64,000 nt of DNA, taken from Pseudisothecium myosuroides (lineage: Eukaryota > Streptophyta > Bryopsida > Hypnales > Lembophyllaceae). Shown one piece after another: positions 8,947 to 18,123 of this stretch (positions are counted from its first letter, which is position 1; each line of letters opens with the position of its first letter). The position numbers were made by a program, and so were the translations under genes. Under the pieces are notes generated by a model. It made no database searches. It saw only the letters and a list, made by a program, of their open reading frames with translations, and was not told where the DNA came from. The stretch lies in contig OX637297.1 of assembly GCA_951799445.1 (NCBI GenBank), forward strand, positions 14,198,001 through 14,262,000, given 5' to 3'.

Positions 8947-9969
8947 CTGCAGCATGGTAGAAAGAGATGTTAGTTTCCACATTGTCCGATAGAGCAGATG
9001 GTAGTGCGATATTATTCCCGTTCTAACTTTAATTTTTATCCTTAGTCGTGGGATCCCACGACAGATGTTATGAAAGAGAAGGAATGGTTTCGTGATCATT
9101 TTGATGACCTGGTTTCACAAATAACCGTTGTCGTGGGATATCACGATCGGTTACATTCACGGACAGTAGTGGGCAGGAGGTTACTGCATCTCAACTCACT
9201 AACTGAAGGCGTCCCGGAATATGACGACGGCACCAAATAACATAGAATGGATATTGGAATATCTTAGAAGGTGATTGGTGATGATCTGTGAAACTACTGT
9301 CTGTCGTGGGATCCCACGATTGATTGTTCACATAATCAGTGCTATTTGTTAACGCGCCTGCATCTCAATTTCTCTACCCACGCTAGACTTTCTCGTCGTG
9401 ATTTCCCACGACGGTTTAGTACTTGAATGCTCTATGTAGGTGGCCTTCTAATTGTTAAGTCTGGGTCAGGCGCAGTCTTTACTATCCTCCATCGGGGGAT
9501 CCCACGATGGGTTACTAATCCGCTGCCTAGTCTGTGCCTAATATGTGGTCTGGGTTTAGATTGCTTCTTCATATCTTATCATCGGGGGATCCCACGATGG
9601 GCCACAAACCCTAAAACTCGTGTGGCCGTGCAGTGGTGGGCGGCTAGGGTTTCAAGTCAGGGATCCTACGATGCTCGAATCTACACAGGGACTGCCCTGT
9701 CATGGGATCCCACGATGCACAGTTTTAGGGTCACTATCCGCGGTAACAGAGTCACGTTCTCATTATCGTGTGTTCTTCTCGGCATATGTACTACCGTATT
9801 TCTCGGCCATGTTTATAATAGCGACTATGACAGAGGCTCTACTACCCTCGTTTTCAGCAAAGTGCGTACCAATGCAATTGCAAACAGCCATACCCTAATT
9901 ATTGTTTATAACCTAGGCATTGCAAGCAAGAAACGGAAAGTAATGAGAATATAGTTCAAAGTAACTTAC
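8947..9969 (-). other. Intron 2 with eight dyads
   Basis: 1,023-base intron, donor CCC/GTAAGT at 9969, acceptor CATGCTGCAG at 8947, phase 2 on both sides. Dyads are at 9045-9062, 9130-9147, 9303-9320, 9395-9412, 9491-9508, 9581-9598, 9655-9672 and 9699-9716, the densest cluster in the window. 9303-9320 (GTCGTGGGATCCCACGAT) is close to consensus. An open plus-strand frame at 9427-9954 is mostly translated dyads and is not called a gene. Confidence 0.65.
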
Positions 9970-10097
9970 GGGTCCTTCCAAACTGGGAGGTCTGCTGTAC
10001 GCTGGGATGGAGCTGCTGCCATCGTAGCTTCCGCTTGCACGGGTCCGGCCTTGTTTTCAGCTACTACAAAAATGCCCTTCCGCTCTTCGAAAGACTG
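9970..10097 (-). CDS. Exon 2 of the ParB/HAD gene
   Basis: 128 bases, phase 0 in and phase 2 out. It reads QSFEERKGIFVVAENKAGP then VQAEATMAAAPSQRTADLP and VWKDP, ending at a perfect GTAAGT donor. The acceptor is an NAGNAG type (GCAGCAG), so one residue may vary. No domain is recognised. The splice phases join it exactly to exon 3 (DP/EMQVVEG) and to exon 1 (LIQQ/QSFEE), the main reason to believe it. Confidence 0.6.
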
Positions 10098-10773
10098 CTG
10101 CATGAAATTCAAATGCAGTAGAAATTGTAACTTCAATCATCCACTGAGAATCACAAACTCCTAACTTGTTTCTTCATGACTAGCCAAGTGAATTTAATTG
10201 AAGAGAAGGTAAACTTAAATATAAAGTGACGGACTAAGTAGCCTATCGCACAGAAAACAAGCGTGTCTGATCATAGTCATAAAATCCCTGCACAAACCAT
10301 GTTCCTAATATCATTCACAAACGAGTACTGTCTAACTAAATAATATACAATGAACTCTTTGCTCCATTCCTCTTTGGGAGCAACATTCCCGTTCCTTACT
10401 TCACTTTGCTTCAATTCAAACACTCACAGCAGTCCATACACATTGAACTCTAGTTTGTGAACTACATCAAGGTTACTTAGCATTTTAGGGTCTACAGTTC
10501 ATATGAACCGAGAACTACGATGCGTGAGGATAGTCTATAGCTGCAAGGAAGGCGAGTGCTAAACATTCATTGTATCCATGTACTAGAATGATGCAATCTA
10601 CAAGCTTGAATGGAATCATCAATTCTTTCCAAGCCTAGAAGCTGAAATCGAGAGCAAACGCGCAGCTCTATGCAATCAGAAATCCACAACAAAAAAGTAA
10701 ATCAACCTCACAGATGGAGTCAGAACTACAAAATCAAAATGCTGCTTTGGAGGCTTGACTACGACAAACTAAC
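10098..10773 (-). other. Intron 1, nothing recognisable
   Basis: About 676 bases between donor CAACAG/GTTAGT (10773) and the exon 2 acceptor. AT-rich; no dyad, repeat or gene was seen. Confidence 0.5.
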
Positions 10774-10987
10774 CTGTTGGATGAGCCGAGTGAAATCCAA
10801 CACCCTGTCCTTCTCGCGCACTAGATCCGGAAGCTTGCACACCGCCTCCGCTAGGAAATGCTCCGCACACTCCACTACGAGATAGCAGTGTCGTTCTCCG
10901 CGCAGCTCCACACAGACTCCGCCAGCAAAATTTGAACACGCTCCTTCGATGTCCCCCGATGCACTCAGCTTTGCGCATAAATGTTGA
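10774..10987 (-). CDS. Exon 1 of the ParB/HAD gene, 5' end unresolved
   Basis: The minus-strand frame reads CAKLSASGDIEGACSNFAGG, VCVELRGERHCYLVVECAEH, FLAEAVCKLPDLVREKDRVL and DFTRLIQQ before the donor. A degenerate dyad (10943-10960) is translated as SGDI, the same reading phase as in exon 7. There is no in-frame ATG. An ATG at about 10981 (ACATTTATGCGC) is in another frame that also stays open to 10769. The true start may lie upstream, or the dyad copy or a small indel may have shifted the frame. Confidence 0.45.
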
Positions 10988-11582
10988 ACCAAGCAGAGAA
11001 CCTCCAAACAACCAAACTCACTCGAAATGCAAACCTTCAGACACTGACCCAAACTCACGGACTGCAGCAACTGAGAATGAACGCACAAGGAAAGCGGAGA
11101 AGCGCACGACTGAGCAAAACGGAGAACGGAGAAGCACACGACATCGGGAGAAAAACACAGCAAGCAGACATCGTGAGGAGGAAAGGAAACCAGGAGGAGA
11201 GGAAATCGTCGGGGGAAAATGCCGACGTGGCACTGTCAGGTGCAAGACGGCGGAGGTCATGACTGCCCACCCTCTTCATGATTACTGACATCATGAGGAG
11301 GGCTTGACTAGAAGTCTTAAGCTAAATAATCACTCATTACACAAAATGCTGAAATTAGGTCGCACACTTGCACCTCACTAATTTCGTGACATTCGATAAT
11401 TACCACATACATTTTTTTTGTTTCTCTATAAGAATGCACTATTTGTTATTTAAGTATTGTTGCTATTGGAACTCTCAAAACTCCATGTCTACAAATAAAA
11501 ATAATTGTAGAAACGTTTATTTACTTTGATGGCTTGTAAAGTAGTTTTGTTGAAATAAGGCAACCTAGTTATACTATTTTAA
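10988..11582. other. Upstream region of the left gene, with half dyads
   Basis: Purine-rich on the plus strand around 11040-11220, with several half dyad arms: CACGACATCGGGAG near 11137-11150, ATCGTGAGGAGG at 11169-11180 and ATCATGAGGAGG near 11291. Open frames on both strands (10932-11288 and 11018-11294) have no recognisable homology and are mutually exclusive. It probably contains the 5' UTR or promoter of the left gene; no TATA box was confidently identified. Confidence 0.3.
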
Positions 11583-12759
11583 ATGTCGGTATGTAAAAAA
11601 AATGTACAAGTAAGTTGTAAATACTCCGCTCATGAAGTGAAGAGTCATGAGCAGAAAAAGTCCATGCTACGTTTTCCCAAACTTACCACGTAACCTAAAA
11701 AAAAAACCTCGGTCTTGCGGTTCAAAGACCCTTCATTCCATAAATCATGCATGATGTTGTACGAGTTAATTTTAACAAAAAAAAATGTAGTTTTACTATT
11801 TTAAATACTCTGCCCATGCAAACATTAGTTACGAATCATGAGCGGTTTAATTTCATAGATTGCTACATTGATTTCTAGATTTAACCTTTGGTTTCGATGA
11901 TTATTATTTTTTTACAAGCCGCTAAATATGCCTTTAACATAATGAACTTTGATTTCTAGTTTGCACTTGTGTCATTTTTCTAGAAAATGATTAGTCCAAA
12001 TTATTTAATTAAATAGAGATGACTGTAACGATTACATAAGTACAGGGAACACTGTTGATGATTGTCCTATATAATTCTTTCTCATTCATCTCCTAGGCAA
12101 TCATTTTCATGTATACAATCAACATGATTGGCAAATGTGTAATGAAGAAATAATATCTAAATTATCTTATTGTCTTCTATATTAATTGTCTTGCAATGAT
12201 CATTGAATAGATGTGGACAAGAGCGTGATTGTCCGCGGTTTTAGGGGCATACTAGGTGTTAATCTATTTAATTTACTTGTGTTTTGGAGCATATCTGGAG
12301 ACAGTTCTCCAAAGTACTAAACCAAGCCCAGCCGCCCATGATCTTGGAATTACTTGCAAAAAATGGAAATTAAAAAAAAATGTCAAACAAAGGACGTTCA
12401 GAAATGATCTTCAATTTATGAAAAAAAAATTAATATTAAGTTACAACTTCAATTTTTTGTTTTTAAATCGACATGTAATATGTATCGCAATTTTGGAAAA
12501 CGTACCATGGACTTTTCTTGCTCATGACTTCATGAGCGGAAGATTAAGAACTTATACATTCTTTTTTTGATACCGACATGTAATGTTTTATGTATGATTT
12601 ATGGAATGAGAGTTCTTTGAATGAACCGCAGGCGGAGGAGGACCTTTTTAGGTTACGTGGTAAGTTCGGAAAAACGTAGCATGGACTTCTCCCGCTCATG
12701 CCTCTTCACTTCATGAGCGGAGTATTTTGAACTTGTACCTTTTTTTCCATATCGACATG
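11583..12759. mobile_element. Decayed ~1.18-kb element with long inverted repeats
   Basis: The segment 11583-11765 is closely matched in inverted orientation by about 12565-12759. Shared blocks include the outer ATGTCGGTATG / CATATCGACAT pair, CTCCGCTCATGAAGTGAAGA, AAGTCCATGCTACGTTTT and CTTACCACGTAACCTAAAAA, and the CATTCCATAAATCAT part. A third, partial direct copy lies at about 12494-12580 (CATGGACTTTTCTTGCTCAT). The interior is AT-rich; a 104-codon frame at 12256-12570 has no coding character. This looks like a non-autonomous TIR element that suffered internal rearrangement, or two nested copies. No transposase and no clear target-site duplication were seen. Confidence 0.5.
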
Positions 12760-12765
12760 CACTGT

Positions 12766-13560
12766 CTTATGCATGAAATTGCCAGACATTTTTAAAACGA
12801 AACCATTCCATGGCAGGGCCCGTTTCATTCCCAATTTTTTTTACTTCACGTGAATTAGAATTTTGCAATGGGCAAGAAGTGAATAATTATAGTGGTGGAA
12901 TCTAAATCCTAAGAGGAATTCCAACTTCCACGATAGAATTTTATGCATGCATGTATGAACCATCCATGACATTTTTAAAATGAAGCCATTCCATGGCAAG
13001 GCCCGTTTCATTCCCAATTTTTTTTACTTCACGTGAATTAGAATTTTGCAATGGGCAAGAAGTGAATAATTATAGTGGTGGAATCTAAATCCTAAGAGGA
13101 ATTCCAACTTCCACGATAGAATTTTATGCATGCACGTGTGAAATTCCATGACATTTTTAAAATGAAGCCATAGTTCAATGGCAGGGCCCGTTTCATTCCC
13201 AATTTTTTTTACTTCACGTGAATTAGAATTTTGCAATGGGCAAGAAGTGAATATAGTGGTGGAATCTAAATCCTGAGAGCAATTCCAACTTCCACAGTAG
13301 AATTTTATGCATGCACGTGTGAAATTCCATGACATTTTTAAAATGAAGCCATAGTTCAATGGCAGGGCCCGTTTCATTCCCAATTTTTTTATTTTCATGT
13401 GAATTAGAATTTTTCAACGGGCAAGACTAGAAAATAGTGGTGGAATTTAAGGTTGGAGCAATTACATTTTTCTAAATCAAATTTTATGCATGCATGTATG
13501 AAATTTCATGACTTTTTAAATATTATTTAAGCCATTTCAAGCCATCACGCATTTCATTTC
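12766..13560. repeat. Four-copy ~180-bp tandem repeat
   Basis: The segment beginning near GACATTTTTAAAA recurs at about 12786, 12969, 13151 and 13332, with a more diverged start near 13510. Period is about 180 bases. Internal landmarks are GGCCCGTTTCATTCCCAA, CTTCACGTGAATTAGAA, AGTGGTGGAATCTAAATCC and ATTTTATGCATGCA. Neighbouring copies are nearly identical except for small indels such as ATAGTTCAATGG for ATTCCATGG. The sequence is unrelated by eye to the main satellite at 21.5-64 kb. Small frames on the minus strand here are by-products of the repeat. Confidence 0.85.
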
Positions 13561-13872
13561 CGATTTTTTGTTTCACATCGGTGGAGATTGTTCAAATAAC
13601 AATAACAAATAACAATATTACGTACATCGTTGTCAAATAATGATGTAGATGTATACCACGTTCGATCATTTCAAAAATCCAGATGAAGATTGCATGACCT
13701 ACAATATTCTCATGAATGACATGATTCCAGGTTTAAGCATTCATCACCCGTCAAAGTGCATTAACAAATTTGAAAGCATTTAACTCATTAAATCATTCAG
13801 ACTGAGATTTAAAATACAAAATAAATAAATGGTTCAGTTTGTTCTTTGTTCCATCATGATTGCACATCCAAA
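13561..13872. other. Unassigned AT-rich stretch
   Basis: No gene, dyad or repeat was recognised here. Confidence 0.4.
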
Positions 13873-13880
13873 GTCCTTCA

Positions 13881-14036
13881 CAAGGGGCTTTTTTGCGTTT
13901 CCCTCTCTTACTTTCCCCTATGTAAACAACAATCTTATGACTTTTCATTGTGTCAACGGATTGTGACACAAGGAGAAGTCATGGATTGCCGTTTACGCAG
14001 GAAAAAATGAGAGAGGGAAACGCAAAAAAGCCCCTG
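13881..14036. mobile_element. 156-bp foldback MITE, hAT-like
   Basis: The ends are inverted repeats: left CAAGGGGCTTTTTTGCG and right CAGGGGCTTTTTTGCG (reverse strand), continuing perfectly through TTTCCCTCTCT. Weaker pairing extends through almost the whole element (TGTAAACAACAATC against GTAAACGGCAATCC), so it can fold on itself. The flanks GTCCTTCA (13873-13880) and GTGCTTTA (14037-14044) agree at six of eight positions, consistent with an aged 8-bp target-site duplication. CAGGG ends and 8-bp duplications are typical of hAT elements. No coding capacity. Confidence 0.7.
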
Positions 14037-14044
14037 GTGCTTTA

Positions 14045-14297
14045 TTTAAAAATTCGTAGATGAAATAAAAATTGTGTCAATCATTGTTTAATCCGTAAAG
14101 TCCCATATTAAACCATAGGATGTTGTACTACATAACAAGAATTATATATGAAATCAATCTGTTAACTGACATTTTTAATTAGCAATATTGAATTAGATTG
14201 AATTTTAAGTTTATATGTTCCCAGTCTGAGATGACGTAAACTTAATTGAGGAAAAAATTGGAAACAAATAATTAGCGTCATTTTCATTTTTCATAAT
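14045..14297. other. Unassigned AT-rich stretch
   Basis: No gene or repeat was recognised between the MITE and the telomere-like tract. Confidence 0.4.
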
Positions 14298-14503
14298 ACC
14301 CTAAACCCTAAAAGTCGTAAACCATGAACTGCAGACCCTGAAAACGTTAATGTAAAGCGCTGCCATTGTATACCCTAAACCCTATTAAACCCTGAAACCC
14401 TGAACCCTGAAACCAAGAACCATGACCTTGAAACCGTGAACACTACACTACAACATGTACCCTAAACCCTATGACCGTGGACTGTAGACCCTAGACCCTA
14501 AGA
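14298..14503. repeat. Degenerate telomere-like (CCCTAAA) repeats
   Basis: ACCCTAAACCCTAAAA at 14298-14313, then scattered ACCCTAAACCCTA, ACCCTGAAACCCTGAACCC and TACCCTAAACCCTATG up to 14503. The unit matches the plant telomere repeat (TTTAGGG on the other strand) with variants such as CCCTGAA. Too degenerate to be a functional telomere. Confidence 0.7.
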
Positions 14504-15082
14504 TTGCATTCATTGGAATAGAAAATAACAAATATGAACATTCGAGAGTTCAAATTTTTTGTTGATTCTTTTTGTAAGTGAGGTGTTCCACATGTTTCAG
14601 GTGCTCAAGCTTTTGGGTTCACGAGATTTGGTACAGTTCGTTTCTGTAGGATACGTATGATCAGGTCGTGTAGGGGAAGAATTCCGAGTATTGATCGGGG
14701 AAGCGTTTGACATTCTGTCAAGTGAAAGTCTTCAGAGTTTGATCCGCTTTGGTCAAAGCATCATTGACTCCTAGAAAACGGTGCAACGATACCATCCTTG
14801 AATGCGGCGAATTTCAAAATGTCAGTGAAGAATCGGAATTTCAGTGAAGCCTGGATTTGCGAAGTTCTAGTCAGAAAGTCAAGAGCCCCACGCCCTCCGT
14901 CCTTGTAGTCGGAGATGCGCGGAATTCGAGAATGCAATCAACTTCCGAAGTGAAGGACCGCACGTATCCCCCAGCCGTTGTTGATTGTAGCACGGCATTC
15001 AAGAACGCATCCAACATTCGAAATCAAGGATCGCTTGGTGATTTCAAAATTCGCGGCGGGAATTCAGAGCTGAAGAATTCCA
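14504..15082. other. Unassigned stretch, no supported gene
   Basis: An 81-codon frame at 14857-15102 (with SSQKVKSPTPSVLVVGDAR) is open but shows no recognisable homology or splice context. No dyads occur here. Confidence 0.35.
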
Positions 15083-15249
15083 ACCAGCCACCTGGTTCAT
15101 AACACGAAAAGAACCTGGAGCTTGCTCTTTTCGATTGCACACGTGAACAGGCGGAGCAGGTTGCGGAGTGGCGAGTGGGTGTCTGCTGGTGTTGGCGACA
15201 GAGTGGGCGTGGAGGCGCACGAAGTTCTGACCGAACCAGTTGCTGCAAG
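15083..15249 (+). CDS. Weak candidate exon upstream of the DUF7869 gene
   Basis: The plus strand reads SHLVHNTKRTWSLLFSIAHV, NRRSRLRSGEWVSAGVGD and RVGVEAHEVLTEPVAA up to a GTAAGA donor after GCTGCAAG (15250). No start codon is visible and the partner exon was not found; other frames are also open. It could be a 5' exon of the DUF7869 gene about 1.4 kb downstream, or chance. Confidence 0.2.
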
Positions 15250-15836
15250 GTAAGAATGCATCCCTTGCAAGTGTTATGCGATTCTGAATGTTGAGGATTT
15301 TGTAGTCGAATTGATGCCACTGCACTCTGTCACAAACTGAGGATGTCGTAGATTGAAAGTGAAACGGAGTCTGCAATAATTTTCTTCGCGCATTGGTCTC
15401 ATTTTGCGAAAAACTCACGTGCTTAAGGGATCACCATGCTGTGGTGACATCAAGGTTCCTTTTGAATCGCGGGACGGCACTGCCCTGAGGGCAAGTTGAT
15501 ATGAGAACCTTGTACGTGGATGACAACCGGTCAGAACGTCTTCACAAAGTAGTGAAATTAGGTTGCGTTAGGAATTAGGCGGACTTACATGAGGAAAACC
15601 CAGCCATCAAATTCAACTACTCCTAAGAACGTTTCTTATTGTACCCATGGAGGTTCAGGAGTCTCAATTACAACAAAATCCACTTTAAAAGTAGAGAATT
15701 TTGGTACAGTAACTGAGAATAGTTATAGAGTGTCGAATGTCATGAAACCAGTGACAGGAAACCTAATTTCACAATCTTTGGTAAATACGTCGGTCTACGA
15801 CAGTAGAATACGTGTATATATCCAACATACGTAAGC
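15250..15836. other. Unassigned stretch upstream of the DUF7869 gene
   Basis: No dyads. An 81-codon plus-strand frame at 15589-15834 and minus-strand frames at 15024-15418 have no recognisable homology. Confidence 0.35.
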
Positions 15837-16517
15837 ATCGTGGGATCCCACGATCTCCGCTTATTGAGCGTGGGCGAGACCTCTCAGTCTTCGAGTATAG
15901 AGATATCGCGGTCTGGTAGTCGAGGGATGTTCTATCATTTCGTCGTGGGATCCCACGATCGATTGAACCTTGGCTGTGGCCTTCCTGGTGTACGTCTAGG
16001 TGCCTTACTTATCGATGACCGTCATACTCCTCGTCGATCTTGTATAAGCATCGTGGGATTTCACGATCACATTTTCGATTGGCACCAGGTTCTCCTACTC
16101 GGGGGGGTTCACAAACATTCTTCCGGATTTTACAGGATACCGAACTCGTGGGATCCCACGATTGATTGATAATATGTCGGGGACTCATCAGAGTGATTCA
16201 GTTTGACCCACTACTTCATTTGTATTTCTGTAGCGGTCTATGTGATCCCTTAGGAGGATCTTGGAATACCGCGATCTCTGGTTTAAGTGATTAAGCGCCA
16301 AGAGTGTCGTGGGATCCCACGATGTACTGAACGTTCTTTGGTTAATGTCTTCTAAACTTCTGCGACGTTTTCCTGGATGCCTTGGCTTCTTCCCAGTGGT
16401 TCTGGGACGGCCTTCTTGAGATCACACTATCGCGTCTGGGCTTTCGAACTTCTTGTTGACAGTAACTAGATTCACTTGTTCATGTTGCGTTGCCGTGTGA
16501 TCGTGAGTTCCCACGAC
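15837..16517. repeat. Dyad cluster upstream of the DUF7869 gene
   Basis: Copies at 15837-15854 and 15942-15959 (near-consensus GATC forms), 16050-16067 (ATCGTGGGATTTCACGAT), 16145-16162, 16258-16275 (diverged, ATCTTGGAATACCGCGAT), 16306-16323 and 16500-16517 (ATCGTGAGTTCCCACGAC). 15837-15854 is the perfect 18-bp palindrome. Irregular spacing of 48 to 194 bases. No gene is supported here; the plus-strand frame at 15840-16169 consists largely of translated dyads. The cluster lies within 900 bases of the start codon at 16678 and could act in regulation. Confidence 0.85.
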
Positions 16518-16677
16518 TGTACAAACGTTGATGCTTCTGTCCTTCATGTCGTGAGGTTACAATGCCATGAATGCAGCGCTCTTCTGTAGACATGCCTAAC
16601 TCCTTGAATGTATGATGTACAGGTTTTACGGATCATATTAATCTCGTCCACGGGATTCGATAGAGCTTACTCTGACA

Positions 16678-17958
16678 ATGGATTCATTCTGTGAGTCTGC
16701 TGCTGACGCGATAGTTCTGTATGTGGACGGAACGCATGTAGAGGGTGAATCACAGGATTCCACCGGTGGATGTGAAGCGTTTGTGAATGGTAATTGGGTT
16801 AAGCTGTTTGTGCCTGGATTCGGTGAAGTTGGTTTAGGAATCGTTAAAGAGGTTCGTCCCCAGGGCCAGTGGCTGGGTGTGCCCATACCTGTTGAGCCTT
16901 GGATTTACATTCTGGTGCGACCTCATTCTATCAAATTAAAATTCTAGGATTTGAAATGCTTTCCTTGTCAGAGGGGTATGAACACATTAGAGGATGTTCA
17001 AGAGAATGTAGTGTTGTGGAGAGCTGCCGACGTTGTTAGAGCGTCGGGGGATCCCCCGATGGATCCATGTCCGTATATTCGTCAAGGAGACTGGTTTGGA
17101 CTTGATGTGCATCGGAAGGACGCCGACGGACTCCTCGTTTCCTCGGGTCGTATCATTTGTTGGAGTCCGGAGGATCATTTCCAAGAGGAGACACTTGGTG
17201 AAGGTTTCATAGGTGTAACAGTCCTCGATGTTTTTGTGGGTGACACCGAAGCCATAATGTCTCACGACAGGTGGCCAATTTCGGAGTGCTGGTTTCCCAA
17301 CGGTCGTTCGTTGAAGGAGACAGTGGATCATTTTTCCGCCATTCCCGATATGGACGACCCTCTCGCTTACCTCGGAGGTAGAATGAAAGCACCATACCGG
17401 TTTATAGTTCGCAAACCCAATCTGGAACTGAAGGAATCGCAATACTCCCGCAAAACGGTAGATGAGGAGATTCAGAAAGTCAGCTCGGAGAAGTGTTGCA
17501 GACGTCTGTGTTGTCAGCATTATAACCAGGAGTTCACGCTGTTAGTAAGGCAGAAGTACTACTTGAAGTCGTTTGACGAGCGCCGTGAATATGGGATTGG
17601 AGTGGGAGGACAACTACACAAAAGGTACGGGGAGCGGAAGCGGAAATACGTCACGCTAGAGGGAGTTGATGTTTGTGGCAAGGCGTGGCACATAATTCAC
17701 GGCATCCCGAAGTCCACTTACCACAATTACATCGAGATGTACAACGATGGCGTCGTATCAGGGACGCACGGAAACACAGGGGTTAAGCGCCCGCGGGCTC
17801 GGACTGTTCAGGTCGCTGGGACTATAAAAGCCATTATTGACGAGAATGCTGATCAAATGCCCCACCAAATGCGCGGCATCGGGAATGGACAAACGGACAC
17901 TCTAAAATTCCTTCCTCCCGGAAGAAATTGGAAATGAGTCCGAGCAGACGCCAACGAG
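16678..17958 (+). CDS. Exon 1 of the DUF7869-type gene
   Basis: Starts at ATG 16678 (MDSFCESAADAIVLYVDGTH); an in-frame TAA lies about 40 bases upstream. It reads through WVKLFVPGFGEVGLGIVKEV and PWIYILVRPHSIKLKF to TAG 16945, and resumes DLKCFPCQRGMNTLEDVQ. A dyad at 17043-17060 is translated as ASGDPPMD, the same reading phase as in the ParB/HAD gene. The Cys-rich part (EKCCRRLCCQHYNQEFTLLV then RQKYYLKSFDERREYG) is typical of what precedes the DUF7869 core. Past the TGA at 17935 the frame continues VRADANE to a donor at GAG/GTAGTG (17959). If TTCTAG is instead an acceptor, part of the N-terminus is intron. Confidence 0.6.
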
Positions 17959-18123
17959 GTAGTGCCCCTTATCTCCTGTCACTGCTTTATTGATCGTGAG
18001 ATCTCCCGACGAGATCAATGATCGTGAGATATCACGATCACTGTTCTGGTGCATTGCTTGTCATTTGCATTCCTTCCCCTTTGCTTGTACCGATGCTTAA
18101 GCGTACCAATTCTGGATGTGCAG
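17959..18123 (+). other. Intron of the DUF7869-type gene with two dyads
   Basis: 165 bases, GT at 17959 and CAG at 18121-18123, phase 0 on both sides. It contains dyads at 17993-18010 (ATCGTGAGATCTCCCGAC) and 18021-18038 (ATCGTGAGATATCACGAT), 28 bases apart. Read through in frame the intron is open from 18049, but that sequence is not protein-like. Confidence 0.6.

Larger units (their letters stand above)
2928..10987 (-). pseudogene. ParB-like / FCP1-HAD-like fusion gene, eight inferred exons, two frameshifts
   Basis: I assembled this gene by eye from minus-strand frames whose splice phases agree. Exon 1 runs to 10774. Exon 2 is 10097-9970, exon 3 is 8946 to about 7624, exon 4 is 7164-5806, exon 5 is 5706-5473, exon 6 is 5380-4978, exon 7 is 4803-3673 and exon 8 is 3580-2928. 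The product would be roughly 1,800 residues. Its middle carries a ParB/sulfiredoxin-like segment (YYIIGGQHTVQAF) and its end an FCP1-type HAD domain. One-base frame changes are needed near 8813 and near 7740. The exon 3 to 4 junction does not resolve cleanly in phase and no in-frame ATG is seen in exon 1. The gene is therefore either a recent pseudogene or affected by sequence errors. It is divergent from the DUF7869 gene and shares the dyad family with it. The function as a whole is unknown. A role in DNA binding or in transposition of the surrounding unit is inference from the ParB-like segment and the location. Confidence 0.6.

Noticed and set aside
7239..9716. CRISPR-like array
   Set aside because: Short palindromic repeats with irregular spacing (44-161 bases within clusters), in introns of a eukaryotic gene; no direct-repeat/spacer regularity and no cas genes.
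9427..9954. Plus-strand frame of 175 codons
   Set aside because: Lies in intron 2 of the minus-strand gene; its repeated HRGIPRW and WDPT peptides are translated dyads, not protein domains.
13024..13417. Minus-strand frames of 64 and 124 codons
   Set aside because: By-products of the 180-bp tandem repeat; the translated sequence repeats with it.
14298..14503. True chromosome end
   Set aside because: Repeats are degenerate, short and flanked by ordinary sequence on both sides.
15840..16169. Plus-strand frame of 109 codons
   Set aside because: Mostly translated dyads (GSHD, GFHD, WDPT); dyads contain no stop in several phases and so create spurious frames.
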